A DNA stretch of 64,000 bases, taken from NCBI GenBank assembly GCA_024231975.1, contig JAAEQB010000050.1:310001-374000 (forward strand), in the 5' to 3' direction. Numbering within the stretch: the stretch's first letter is position 1; every line of letters starts with the position of its first letter. The DNA is from Allobosea sp. (GTDB taxonomy: Bacteria; Pseudomonadota; Alphaproteobacteria; Rhizobiales; Beijerinckiaceae). The notes under the pieces are model-generated. The model ran no database searches. It was not told the DNA's origin and worked only from the letters and a program-made list of their open reading frames with translations. Positions 29,071 through 37,035 of this stretch are shown here, in pieces. Both the position numbers and the translations under genes were made by a program.

Positions 29071-29460
29071 CTACGCGCCGCTCTGCCCGAGCCAGGCGAG
29101 CCCGGCAGCGACCAGCAGCCCGAACCAGCCGGGGTGCCGGCCTCTGGTCGCGTAGAGCACGAGGATCGAACCGGCGAGCGTCGCGATCGCGATGATGCGG
29201 ATGTGAAGCGCATGCGCCTGCAGGTCAGGCGCCGCGGCGAACATAATCAGCAGCGCCGCCAGTCCCCAGCCGAGCACCGAAGTCAGATGCCAGTTCGCCC
29301 AGAGGATGCGCAGATGTCGCTCGCGCAGCGGCGCTGGCGCGAGCAGCGGCACTATCGTCCCCGCCCGCAACTGGCGGAAGATCAGGATCTCGCCGATCAC
29401 GGAATGGGCGATGCCGATCAGGATCATCAGCACGCCGGCGGCCAGCAACTGCATCTGCAT
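29071..29460 (-). CDS. Small four-helix membrane protein
   Basis: A 129-residue hydrophobic protein with four predicted membrane helices (about 3-25, 48-70, 78-98, 103-125). I do not recognise a family by motif; such proteins are common as uncharacterised conserved membrane proteins. It ends 3 nt from the convergent FkbM gene. Confidence 0.7.
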   Translation of the reverse strand: MQMQLLAAGVLMILIGIAHSVIGEILIFRQLRAGTIVPLLAPAPLRERHLRILWANWHLTSVLGWGLAALLIMFAAAPDLQAHALHIRIIAIATLAGSILVLYATRGRHPGWFGLLVAAGLAWLGQSGA

Positions 29461-29731
29461 CGATCACCGCCCTGGGCCGCGTCAGCACGCGGAGTTGGGC
29501 GCGATATCGAGCAGGACCGCAAGTGCTCCCGATGTCGCAAGGTCAGCAGGCGAGCCGCCTAAGTTTTCACACTCGGTTACCAAAGGTGATCGCACCCTGG
29601 ACAATCCTGGCTTGCGTAAGACCACCTCCGCCCTTAGAGCAGCCCTCCCTTCGGACGCCTCGTGTCCTGGCTCGCCGAGCCCAGGCTGGCGCACACCGCT
29701 TTGCGGGGAGTGTGTTCCGCGACGGAGGGAA
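29461..29731. other. Gap with no gene recognised
   Basis: A stretch of 271 bases between the small membrane protein and the tRNA-like pair. Short GC-rich inverted repeats occur, but I find no convincing gene, promoter or RNA here. It presumably contains the promoter of the membrane protein (minus) and of the tRNA-like transcript (plus). Confidence 0.4.
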
Positions 29732-29803
29732 GGCCTTGTAGCTCAGTCTGGTAGAGCGCCCGAGGTGATCGGGAGGTCGGCGGTTCAAATCCGTCCGGGG
29801 TCA
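29732..29803 (+). tRNA. tRNA-like sequence, degenerate anticodon arm
   Basis: Acceptor (29732-29738 with 29796-29802, two G-C and C-G cores plus G-U pairs), D arm (GCTC/GAGC) and T arm (29779-29795, TTCAAAT loop) all fold. The anticodon stem has only four pairs (CCCG/CGGG, 29759-29762 and 29770-29773) around a 7-base loop AGGTGAT, where position 33 is G instead of U. A formal anticodon would be GTG (His), but this is not a normal tRNA-His. No CCA is encoded. It is likely a pseudo-tRNA or an unusual tRNA. Confidence 0.45.
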
Positions 29804-29876
29804 CGGAACTAGCTCAGTCGGGTAGAGCACAAGACTTAGGATCTTGTTGTCGAGGGTTCGAATCCTTCGTTCCAAA
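29803..29876 (+). tRNA. tRNA-like sequence with UAG anticodon and short variable loop
   Basis: It directly follows the first tRNA-like unit. The anticodon stem has five good pairs (29830-29834 with 29842-29846) and the loop CTTAGGA gives anticodon UAG with a proper U33. D arm and T arm fold. The variable loop is only five bases, whereas true tRNA-Leu has a long variable arm. The acceptor has five clear pairs (GGAAC/GTTCC) with the outer two positions unpaired. The identity is therefore uncertain: a class I tRNA with a Leu-type anticodon, or a decayed gene. Confidence 0.5.
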
Positions 29877-29878
29877 GC

Positions 29879-29899
29879 ATTCGCTCCGCAAAAGCGAAT
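29879..29899 (+). terminator. Stem-loop after the tRNA-like pair
   Basis: A 7-bp stem ATTCGCT/AGCGAAT (29879-29885, 29893-29899) begins three bases after the second tRNA-like unit. There is no long T-run, so it is a weak terminator or processing signal. Confidence 0.4.
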
Positions 29900-30245
29900 T
29901 CACAATCGGGAAGCCGCCTTGCTTTCCGCGCCGTGACGACCCGCCCTGCCGCTTCGGCGGTGGCGAGGGCTGGAGCGGCAAGCGTGCCCGGTGCTCCGCG
30001 TCATGGCGGATACCGGCCGCCGAAACCGCCGTCGACACGGCGCGGCAAGCCTTCGCCTCCGGGGGACGGTGCGCTGCCCGAGGTCCCGCGCGTGCCCGGT
30101 GGCCTCAAGCCATGATCCGCAACGGCCGCGCTGGAAGGCGGGGCGGCGACCTTTTTCGAGTTTGCCGGAGTGGCGTGGTGCCACTTCGGCCGAAAGCGGC
30201 GTCTCGCGGCAAGGGCTGCGGGAGGCCAGGACCATGGAGGTGACG
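29900..30245. other. Gap upstream of the slipin gene, nothing recognised
   Basis: About 346 bases of normal high GC. Open frames exist on both strands but have no family features and arginine-rich shadow composition. I see no RNA motif. It probably holds the slipin promoter. Confidence 0.4.
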
Positions 30246-31418
30246 ATGACGCGACATATTCTTCGCCTGACGGCGCGGATCGCCGAGAACGAGCGCGGCC
30301 TGCTCCGGCGCGACGGCAAGTTCGAGCGCCTGCTCGAACCCGGCCGGCACGCGCTGCTCGATCCGATGCGCCGGCTCAGCCTCGACATCGTCCCGGTCGT
30401 CGGCACCGAGCTGCCGGCCGAGCAGCTCAGCGTCTACGAGAAGAGCCATCCGGACTTCGTCACGCGGCATCTCCATGTCGTGCGCACTGGTCCCGGCGAG
30501 GTCGCGATCGTCACGCTGGACGGTCAGCCCCGGCACTTCCTCGCGCCGCTGCAGACGCGCGCCTTCTGGACCTGCGTCACGCGGGTCGAGAGCGAGCTGA
30601 TCGACACCAGGACAGTTCTCGCGGTCGAGCCGCGTCATCTCGACAAGCTCGACCTGACGCGTTCGCCCCTGGTCGCACTCGCACTCGTCGAGGCGCACGA
30701 GGTCGGTCTGCTCTTCGTCGACGGCGTGCTCGTCGACGAGCTCGCGCCCGGTCGTCATGCCTTCTGGCAGGTCGGCCGCACGGTCAGGATCACCAAGGTT
30801 GATCTGCGGCCCCAGCCGGTCGAGATCACCGCCCAGGAGATCCTGACCAGGGACCGCATCGCGCTGCGCGTCACGCTGACGGCCTTCCACCGCGTCACCG
30901 ACGCGCGGAAGCTGGCGGCGGCGACGAACGATCTCGCCACGACGCTGTACCGGCTGGTGCAGTTCGCGGTGCGCGAGGCGATCGCGACCCGGGCGCTCGA
31001 CGACATCCTGGCGGCCCGCGCCGCGATCGATGCCGAGATCAAGGACTATGTGCGAGAGCGGATCACAGCGTTCGGCGTCGAGATCACCGAGCTCGGCATC
31101 AAGGACGTGATCCTGCCCGGCGAGGTGCGCGAGCTCCTCAACAAGGTCGTCGAGGCGGAGCGGGTGGCCAAGGCCAACCTGATCCGCCGCCAGGAGGAGA
31201 CGGCGGCGACCCGCTCGCTCCTCAACACGGCGCGCCTGATGGAGGACAACCCGCTGCTCGTCCGCCTCAAGGAGCTCGAGGCGCTCGAGAAGCTGGTCGA
31301 GAAGGTCGGCCGCATCGACCTGCACACCGCAGGTCAGGGTGCCGGCCTGGAGGCCCTCCTCCAGAACCTCTACCGGCTCGGCCGCGCCCCTGCCGACGAG
31401 GCGGAGCGGAGGGCCTGA
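30246..31418 (+). CDS. Slipin (SPFH/stomatin-like) family protein
   Basis: A 390-residue SPFH-domain protein. The SPFH region covers about residues 185-340 (LVDELAPGRHAFWQ, IKDVILPGEVRELLNKVVEAE). It is followed by a helical tail with EETAATRSLLNTARLMEDNPLL, typical of slipins. The extra N-terminal ~180 residues repeat parts of the same pattern (LLEPGRHALLDP). There is no clear transmembrane anchor. GGAGG lies five bases before the ATG at 30246. No NfeD partner gene is adjacent. Confidence 0.85.
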   Translation: MTRHILRLTARIAENERGLLRRDGKFERLLEPGRHALLDPMRRLSLDIVPVVGTELPAEQLSVYEKSHPDFVTRHLHVVRTGPGEVAIVTLDGQPRHFLAPLQTRAFWTCVTRVESELIDTRTVLAVEPRHLDKLDLTRSPLVALALVEAHEVGLLFVDGVLVDELAPGRHAFWQVGRTVRITKVDLRPQPVEITAQEILTRDRIALRVTLTAFHRVTDARKLAAATNDLATTLYRLVQFAVREAIATRALDDILAARAAIDAEIKDYVRERITAFGVEITELGIKDVILPGEVRELLNKVVEAERVAKANLIRRQEETAATRSLLNTARLMEDNPLLVRLKELEALEKLVEKVGRIDLHTAGQGAGLEALLQNLYRLGRAPADEAERRA

Positions 31419-31599
31419 CCGGCGCCCCGGCGGCAATCACAACATCCGCCCGCTGGCGGATCCCGGGCCACGCGCTTTCATCGGCGCGTGGCCTTCTTTA
31501 TGAGGAGCACATCGCGAGGCGGATGCGCGCCAGCCAGCCTGCGTTCATCTCGCCCGCTCCAGGATCGCGGCCCGACAGCCGCTCAATCGAAGGATGGTC

Positions 31600-32586
31600 A
31601 TGCGCAGCCTCGTCCGGTCGCTCACGGTTTCGCTCTCCCTCATTCTCGCTGCCGCTGGCACAGCCCACGCCGCCGGCGACGTCGCCGTCGAGGTCAAGAA
31701 CGAGTCGGAGCAGGTCGCCTGCGCCGAGAAGGACAACGTCACCATCAAGGCGATCTCGCCCGAGGTCCGGCGCTTCCGCATCGAGGCGGCGCACCCGGCC
31801 TATATCGCCGGCCTGCTACGCGACAATTGGGACGCCGACTGGACCGATTGCGACATGAGCGGCGATCCCGTCCACAAGGCGCCGGTGCCGCCGCAGCGCA
31901 TCACCTTCTACGAGAGCATCGAATACTGGCTCGTCGGCTACACCTTCGAGAGCTTCTGGCGCCCGGCCGAGACGACCTTCCGGGTCGGCGACCGCGTCGA
32001 GAAGGGCCTGCATCTCGTCCAGCTCTGGAAGCTCGGCAAGACCGGCTCCTATGAGGTTCTCGTCGTCTATCCGCAGGACGGCTACTGGCGCGTCCGGCCG
32101 CTGCCGCCGCCGCAGCTCTCGGCCGCCGCCTACGGTTCCTCCTTCCTGTTCGGCCCGGTCGAGCAGGACGGCGCCCGGCCGGTGGTGAACATCAGGGAGA
32201 TCGCCTTCGACCCCAAGACGCTCTCCTTCAACCTCGCCTTCAAGGACGGCTCCTCCGGCACGCTCAAGCTCGACAGCGTCGACGAGAACCGCATGGTGCT
32301 CGACGCAGTGCTCGACAAGCCGGTGACCGGCGGCAAGGCCTTCGCGGCGCTGCGCTCGATGTATGTCACCGAGTTCAACAACGACGTCGCCCGCATCGCC
32401 ATCCGCGAGCCCGGTGCCAAGGGCTGGCGCGAGGAAGCGCTGATGCCCTTCGCCGGCGGCAAGGCGACCGATGTCTGGATGGGCCGCACCACCCATTCGC
32501 GCCACAACACCTCCTCGCCCGACATGGTCTTCCGCGCCTTCTCGAAAGACCCGAACCCGCCGGCCAAGCCGGAGGCGAAGAAGTAA
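31600..32586 (+). CDS. Secreted protein of unknown function
   Basis: A 328-residue protein with a signal peptide ending near AHAA. The mature part has two cysteines close to the N-terminus, aromatic-rich segments (ESFWRPAETTF, WRVRPLPPPQ) and a beta-rich C-terminal half. I do not recognise a family. Two ATGs are possible (31594 and 31600); AAGGA lies just before the first and at usable spacing for the second, so I take 31600. It stands alone. Confidence 0.7.
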   Translation: MRSLVRSLTVSLSLILAAAGTAHAAGDVAVEVKNESEQVACAEKDNVTIKAISPEVRRFRIEAAHPAYIAGLLRDNWDADWTDCDMSGDPVHKAPVPPQRITFYESIEYWLVGYTFESFWRPAETTFRVGDRVEKGLHLVQLWKLGKTGSYEVLVVYPQDGYWRVRPLPPPQLSAAAYGSSFLFGPVEQDGARPVVNIREIAFDPKTLSFNLAFKDGSSGTLKLDSVDENRMVLDAVLDKPVTGGKAFAALRSMYVTEFNNDVARIAIREPGAKGWREEALMPFAGGKATDVWMGRTTHSRHNTSSPDMVFRAFSKDPNPPAKPEAKK

Positions 32587-32612
32587 CCCGTCACTCTCCG
32601 CTTTCCGCGAGT

Positions 32613-32708
32613 CGTCCCGGACTAGCCACGCCAGCGGCGCCGATCCGGGATCCATTCCTGAACCGTTCCGGAATGGGTCCCGGGTCTGCGCTTCGCTCCG
32701 CCGGGACG
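32613..32708. repeat. Dispersed hairpin repeat, divergent copy
   Basis: Ends CGTCCCGG / CCGGGACG form inverted termini around about 96 bp. Inside is a second hairpin (TCCGGGA..., ATTCCTGAACCGTTCCGGAAT). The right part GGGTCTGCGCTTCGCTCCG is shared with the copies at 36473 and 38851, which links this variant to that family. Confidence 0.6.
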
Positions 32709-32751
32709 ACCAGTGCCTTGAAGACGAGGCGTGCGAAGAACAGGCCGGCCC

Positions 32752-33504
32752 ATGGACACCTCCACCATCCTTAGCCTCGTGCTCGGCGCCGCACTCGCCG
32801 GCTTCGTGCAGGGCCTCTCCGGCTTCGCCTTCAGCCTCGTCTCCTTGTCTGTCTGGGCCTGGACGCTCGATCCCAAGCTCGCCGCCGTCATGGCCGTGTT
32901 CGGCGGGCTGACCGGCCAGACCATCGCGGCCGTCACGGTGCGCCGCGGCTTCGACGTCGCCAGGCTCTGGCCCTTCCTCCTCGGCGGGCTCGCCGGCATC
33001 CCCGTCGGCGTCCTGCTGCTGCCGCTGGTCGAGCCCAATCTGTTCAAGGCCGGGCTCGGCATCCTGCTGGCCGTCTGGTGTCCGATCATGCTGTTCGCAC
33101 CGCATCTGCCGCCGGTCCGCTTCGGCGGGCGCCTGGCGGATGGCGCGATCGGGCTCGGCGGCGGCATCATGGGCGGCTTCGGCGGCTTCTCCGGCGTCTT
33201 GCCGACGCTGTGGTGCAGCCTGCGTCGCATGGACAAGGATGTGCAGCGCTCGATCGTCCAGAACTTCAATCTGACCATGCTCGCCGCGACCATGCTCGGC
33301 TATGTGCTGGCGGGAAACGTCACGCGCGAGATGTGGCCGGCCTTCGCCATCGTCGCGCCGGCGATGCTGATCCCCTCGCTGCTCGGCGGAAAGCTCTATA
33401 TCGGCATCAGCGATCAGGCTTTCCGCCGCATCGTGCTGAGCTTGCTGACGCTGTCCGGCATCGCGCTGCTGGCATCGTCGCTGCCTCGGCTGCTCAGCGG
33501 CTGA
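32752..33504 (+). CDS. TauE/SafE family permease
   Basis: A 250-residue membrane protein with about eight predicted helices and the TauE/SafE-type glycine-rich GFVQGLSGFAFSL near the N-terminus and GGGIMGGFGGFSG in the middle. The family exports or imports sulfite, sulfoacetate or similar anions. The ATG at 32752 gives the standard N-terminus. It has no operon partner that would reveal the substrate. Confidence 0.85.
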   Translation: MDTSTILSLVLGAALAGFVQGLSGFAFSLVSLSVWAWTLDPKLAAVMAVFGGLTGQTIAAVTVRRGFDVARLWPFLLGGLAGIPVGVLLLPLVEPNLFKAGLGILLAVWCPIMLFAPHLPPVRFGGRLADGAIGLGGGIMGGFGGFSGVLPTLWCSLRRMDKDVQRSIVQNFNLTMLAATMLGYVLAGNVTREMWPAFAIVAPAMLIPSLLGGKLYIGISDQAFRRIVLSLLTLSGIALLASSLPRLLSG

Positions 33505-33599
33505 CGCGGCGGAACTGTCCTGCGCCGTGCAGGTTACCAATGACGTGCCCGTCCTAACGGGCTAGCCTGCCGCCTCGACCCGACTGATGAGACCGACCA

Positions 33600-34379
33600 A
33601 TGCCGCGTTTTGCCGCCAATCTCTCGATGATGTTCAACGAGTGGGAGTTCCTCGACCGCTTCAAGGCGGCGGCCGAGGCCGGATTCGAATCGGTCGAGTT
33701 CCTCTTCCCCTATGAGCACGCCCCCGAGAAGGTCGGCCTCGCGCTCGCCGGCGGCCAGCTCGAGCAGGCACTGTTCAACCTGCCGCCCGGCGACTGGACC
33801 AAGGGCGAGCGCGGCATGGCCGCTCTGCCTGGCCGCGAAGAGGAATTCCGCAAGGGGATCGAGACCGCCCTGGCCTATGTCCACGAGACCGGCGTCAAGC
33901 GCCTGCACATGATGGCGGGCTTGACCGACCCGAACGACCCGGCGGCGCAGAAGACCTATCGCGCCTCGCTCGCCTATGCCGCCGACAAGCTCGGCGAGCA
34001 TGGCATCGACCTCCTGCTTGAGCCGATCAACGGCAAGGACATGCCGGGCTATTTCCTCAACGACTTCGACCAGGCGGCGACTTACGTCCGCGAGGCCGGC
34101 CGGCCCAACGTCAAGCTGCAGTTCGACATGTATCATTGCGAGCTGATCCACGGCGATGTCGGGGCAAGGCTGGAGGCGCTCTACCCGCTGGTCGGCCATG
34201 TCCAGATCGCCGATGCCGAGGGCCGGCACGAGCCCGACGGCACAAGGCCCGACTACCCCGCGCTCTTCGCCCAGCTCGACTCGCTGGGCTATGCCGGCTT
34301 CGTCGGCTGCGAGTATCGTCCCCGCGCCGGCACGCTCGAAGGCCTCGGCTGGTTCTCGCCCTGGAAGAAGCACGCGTGA
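33600..34379 (+). CDS. hyi: Hydroxypyruvate isomerase family protein
   Basis: A 259-residue TIM-barrel protein of the xylose-isomerase-like superfamily. It fits Hyi/OtnI: N-terminal FAANLSMMFNEWEFLDRF, metal-site glutamates in LLEPIN and GCEYRP, and QFDMYHC. It interconverts hydroxypyruvate and tartronate semialdehyde, or acts on 2-dehydrotetronate in OtnI. Its stop overlaps the glucokinase start (GTGA), so the two form an operon. Confidence 0.87.
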   Translation: MPRFAANLSMMFNEWEFLDRFKAAAEAGFESVEFLFPYEHAPEKVGLALAGGQLEQALFNLPPGDWTKGERGMAALPGREEEFRKGIETALAYVHETGVKRLHMMAGLTDPNDPAAQKTYRASLAYAADKLGEHGIDLLLEPINGKDMPGYFLNDFDQAATYVREAGRPNVKLQFDMYHCELIHGDVGARLEALYPLVGHVQIADAEGRHEPDGTRPDYPALFAQLDSLGYAGFVGCEYRPRAGTLEGLGWFSPWKKHA

Positions 34380-35377
34380 GCCCGGGCTTCCCTCATCCGG
34401 TGCTGGTCGCCGATATCGGCGGCACCAATTGCCGGCTCTCGCTGGTGCCGACGCCAGGCGCCCTGCACGAGCCGCTGGCAAAAATCAGCACCGGCGCGCA
34501 CCCGACGCCGGAAGCCGCGCTCGGCTCGGTGCTGTCGACGCTGACGGTGAAGCCGCGCTCGGCGATCCTCGCCGTCGCCGGCCCACTCGACGGGCGCAAG
34601 GCGCAGCTGACCAATGCCAGCTGGCATTTCGATGGGCCGGAGCTCGGCAAGGCACTCGGCTTCGAGCAGGGGCTGCTGGTCAATGATTTCGAGGCGCTCG
34701 CCGCTTCGCTGGCCGTGCTTCGGGATCGCGACCTCTTCAATCTCGTCCGCGGCCAGCCGGAGCCGGAAGGCCCGCGCCTCGTGCTTGGCCCGGGCACCGG
34801 CTTCGGCGCCGCCGCCCTGCTGCGGCGCGGCGATACCGGCATGCTGGTGCCGACCGAATCCGGCCATATCGGCATCGGCCCGGAAGACCCGACCGAGGTG
34901 AAGCTCTGGCCGGCTTTGGCCGAAGGCATCCCGCGCGTCACCATCGAGGAACTGCTCAGCGGAAGCGGCCTCATCCGTCTCCATCGGGCGGTGATGCGCC
35001 AGTCCGATGTCGCCGAGCCCGATGTCAGCGCCGCCGACGTGACATCGCTGGCGCTCGACGGCAACCCCGGCGCGCTGATGGCCGTTGTCTGCTTCTGGCG
35101 GCTCCTTGCGCGCGTCGCCGGCGATCTCGCGCTCGGTTTCAAGGCGACCGGCGGGGTCTATCTCGCCGGCGGCATCGCCCCGCGCATCCTGCCGCTCGCC
35201 GACAAGGCGACGATCCACGCCGTCTTCGCCGGCAAGCCGCCGGTCGAGGATCTCGCCGCCCGCTTCGCGCTCAACGTGATCACCGCCGACGATCCGGCCG
35301 AGCAGGGCCTCGCGGCGATCGCCGCCACGCCGAACCGCTTCGGCCTCGACGATCCCGCGCGCTTGTGGTTTGCCTGA
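34376..35377 (+). CDS. glk: Glucokinase
   Basis: A 333-residue ROK-independent glucokinase of the E. coli Glk type. The phosphate-binding motif is VADIGGTNCR (9-18), followed by LGPGTGFGAA and ESGHIGIGP, and LAGGIAPRIL near the end. It phosphorylates glucose to glucose-6-phosphate. I choose the GTG at 34376 because it overlaps the hyi stop and sits eight residues before the DIGGT motif; the open frame upstream is a shadow of hyi. Confidence 0.9.
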   Translation: MSPGFPHPVLVADIGGTNCRLSLVPTPGALHEPLAKISTGAHPTPEAALGSVLSTLTVKPRSAILAVAGPLDGRKAQLTNASWHFDGPELGKALGFEQGLLVNDFEALAASLAVLRDRDLFNLVRGQPEPEGPRLVLGPGTGFGAAALLRRGDTGMLVPTESGHIGIGPEDPTEVKLWPALAEGIPRVTIEELLSGSGLIRLHRAVMRQSDVAEPDVSAADVTSLALDGNPGALMAVVCFWRLLARVAGDLALGFKATGGVYLAGGIAPRILPLADKATIHAVFAGKPPVEDLAARFALNVITADDPAEQGLAAIAATPNRFGLDDPARLWFA

Positions 35378-36468
35378 GCGCTCCGGCGCTCACCCTGCCC
35401 CTTTCGAGAACGATTCCGCCTTTGCCCCAGCTCTACGGCATCCAGGTCCTGCGGGCGCTCGCGGCGCTGATGGTCGCGGTCCATCACGTCCAGGGCGATG
35501 CCGGCTTCCTCGCGGCGAGGGCCGGCACTGCATTCACGCCCTCGCATGCCCTGCCCTGGACCGCCGGCGTCGACCTGTTCTTCGTCATCTCCGGCTTCAT
35601 CATGGTGCATTCCTCAGCCGGATTGTTCGATCGGCCGGATGGCGCGCGCCTGTTCATCGCGCGGCGCGTCGCCCGGATCGTGCCGCTCTATTGGGCTGCG
35701 ACGACGCTCTTCCTGCTGATCCTCCTCGCCTCCCCGGCGCTGGTGAATTCCGAAGCGCCCAGCCTGCAGCAGATCGCCGCGTCCTATCTGTTCTGGCCGA
35801 TGGCCAACGCCGCCGGAGAATTGCAGCCGATCTATTCGCTCGGCTGGACGCTGAACTACGAGATGCTGTTCTACGTGCTGTTCGGCGCCGCCCTGCTCGC
35901 GCCCGGCCGGCTGGTCGTGCCGCTGGTCTGCATCGCTCTCGCCGGACTGGTCGCAGCCCAGGCCCTGGCCGGGCCGTTTCCCCTGCCCTTCGGTTTCTGG
36001 GGTCAGCCGATCGTGCTCGAATTCGCTGCTGGCATGGCGGTCGGCCTGCTGCGCCGCAATGGCCTCAGGCTCGACGGCCGCCTGCGCTGGCTGATGGCGG
36101 CGGCCGGGATCGCCCTGTTCGTGATCGCCTCCGGCGATGGCTGGGCCCAGACATCCTGGGGGGCTGTCGCCCTGCGTGGGCCGGCGGCGCTGCTCCTCGT
36201 CACGGCTGCAGCCTGCGGGCGCAATGTCACCGCCCCATCCGCTTTGGTGCGGGCGCTCGCGGTCGTCGGCGACGCCTCCTACGCGCTCTATCTCGTCCAC
36301 CCCTTTGCCATGCGGGCACTGCGTGAGGTCTTCGCGCGGGTCGCCCCAAGTGCGACCAGCCTCTTCATCGTGCTGGCTTTGCTCGCCGCCGTGCTCGCGG
36401 CATTGGCGGTCTACCACTGGTTCGAGCGGCCGATGACCAGGGTACTGCGGCGGGCTTTGCGAGCCTAG
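35365..36468 (+). CDS. Acyltransferase 3 (OafA/YrhL-like)
   Basis: A protein of up to 367 residues with about ten predicted membrane helices. The family start is visible as GIQVLRALAALMVAVHHV, with the catalytic-type histidine in VHH, followed by FFVISGFIMV. It transfers acyl groups to sugars or lipids in the inner membrane. A GTG start at 35365 overlaps glk by 13 nt; a TTG start further in is also possible, because the family usually begins just before YGIQVLRA. Confidence 0.85.
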   Translation: MVCLSAPALTLPLSRTIPPLPQLYGIQVLRALAALMVAVHHVQGDAGFLAARAGTAFTPSHALPWTAGVDLFFVISGFIMVHSSAGLFDRPDGARLFIARRVARIVPLYWAATTLFLLILLASPALVNSEAPSLQQIAASYLFWPMANAAGELQPIYSLGWTLNYEMLFYVLFGAALLAPGRLVVPLVCIALAGLVAAQALAGPFPLPFGFWGQPIVLEFAAGMAVGLLRRNGLRLDGRLRWLMAAAGIALFVIASGDGWAQTSWGAVALRGPAALLLVTAAACGRNVTAPSALVRALAVVGDASYALYLVHPFAMRALREVFARVAPSATSLFIVLALLAAVLAALAVYHWFERPMTRVLRRALRA

Positions 36469-36472
36469 GGCT

Positions 36473-36564
36473 CGTCATGGTCGGGCTTGACCCGACCATC
36501 TCGGAAACCAGCTAGCTTGTCCTGAGATTCTCGGATCTACGCTTCGCTCCGTCCGAGAATGACG
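36473..36564. repeat. Dispersed long-hairpin repeat, copy 2
   Basis: A 92-bp element between two convergent genes. It begins CGTCATGGTCGGGCTTGACC and ends TCCGAGAATGACG, the same layout as copies at 22472 and 38851, with the CGCTTCGCTCCG tail element. Confidence 0.7.
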
Positions 36565-36565
36565 C

Positions 36566-36925
36566 TCACTTTTTCTTCAGCCGCATCCCCTTCAGCGACT
36601 GCCCCACGACACCGCCATCGCGCCGGCGCTCCGGTCGCTTGGCGACGATCGTCTCGACATGCTCCTGCTGCGGGAAATAGCCGCGCTCCAGCACTTCGAG
36701 CGTGTATTCCTCATAGGTCAGACCGAGCGCATCGGCCCGCTCCTGCCGCCTGAGCGCGATCTCGCGCGGCTTCTTCCAGGCCTTGCGATGGGCGAAGCGC
36801 CAGTCGAAAATGCGGCCGATCTCACCCTTGTCGGTTCGCGGCTTGCGCTTCTTCTCTTCCAGAGGCGGGCCGCCATTGTCGCCGATACGGGCGGGACGAG
36901 GCTTGCGCAGGGCCGGCTGTCTCAT
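36566..36925 (-). CDS. Conserved hypothetical basic protein
   Basis: A 119-residue lysine/arginine-rich protein with an N-terminal IGDNGGPPLEE motif, which I recall from short rhizobial hypothetical proteins. It has no signal peptide or membrane helix and probably binds nucleic acid or protein by charge. A possible DNA-binding role is only a guess from composition. Confidence 0.65.
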   Translation of the reverse strand: MRQPALRKPRPARIGDNGGPPLEEKKRKPRTDKGEIGRIFDWRFAHRKAWKKPREIALRRQERADALGLTYEEYTLEVLERGYFPQQEHVETIVAKRPERRRDGGVVGQSLKGMRLKKK

Positions 36926-37035
36926 CGCATCATCTCATATGAGATACAAAACGTATCTCATAGTGGATCAAGCTGAGCCGCCTCGCAAGACCCTTGATGG
37001 TGACAGGCGCGCCGCCGCAGTCTATCCCGCCCGCC

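Noticed and set aside
29732..29803. A normal tRNA-His call from the loop sequence GTG.
   Set aside because: The anticodon stem is only 4 bp, position 33 is G, and there is no extra G at position -1, so it is not a standard tRNA-His.
36994..37035. ATG at 36994 as the ABC-F start.
   Set aside because: It would add a 14-residue extension that the family does not show; the ATG at 37036 precedes the first cassette directly.
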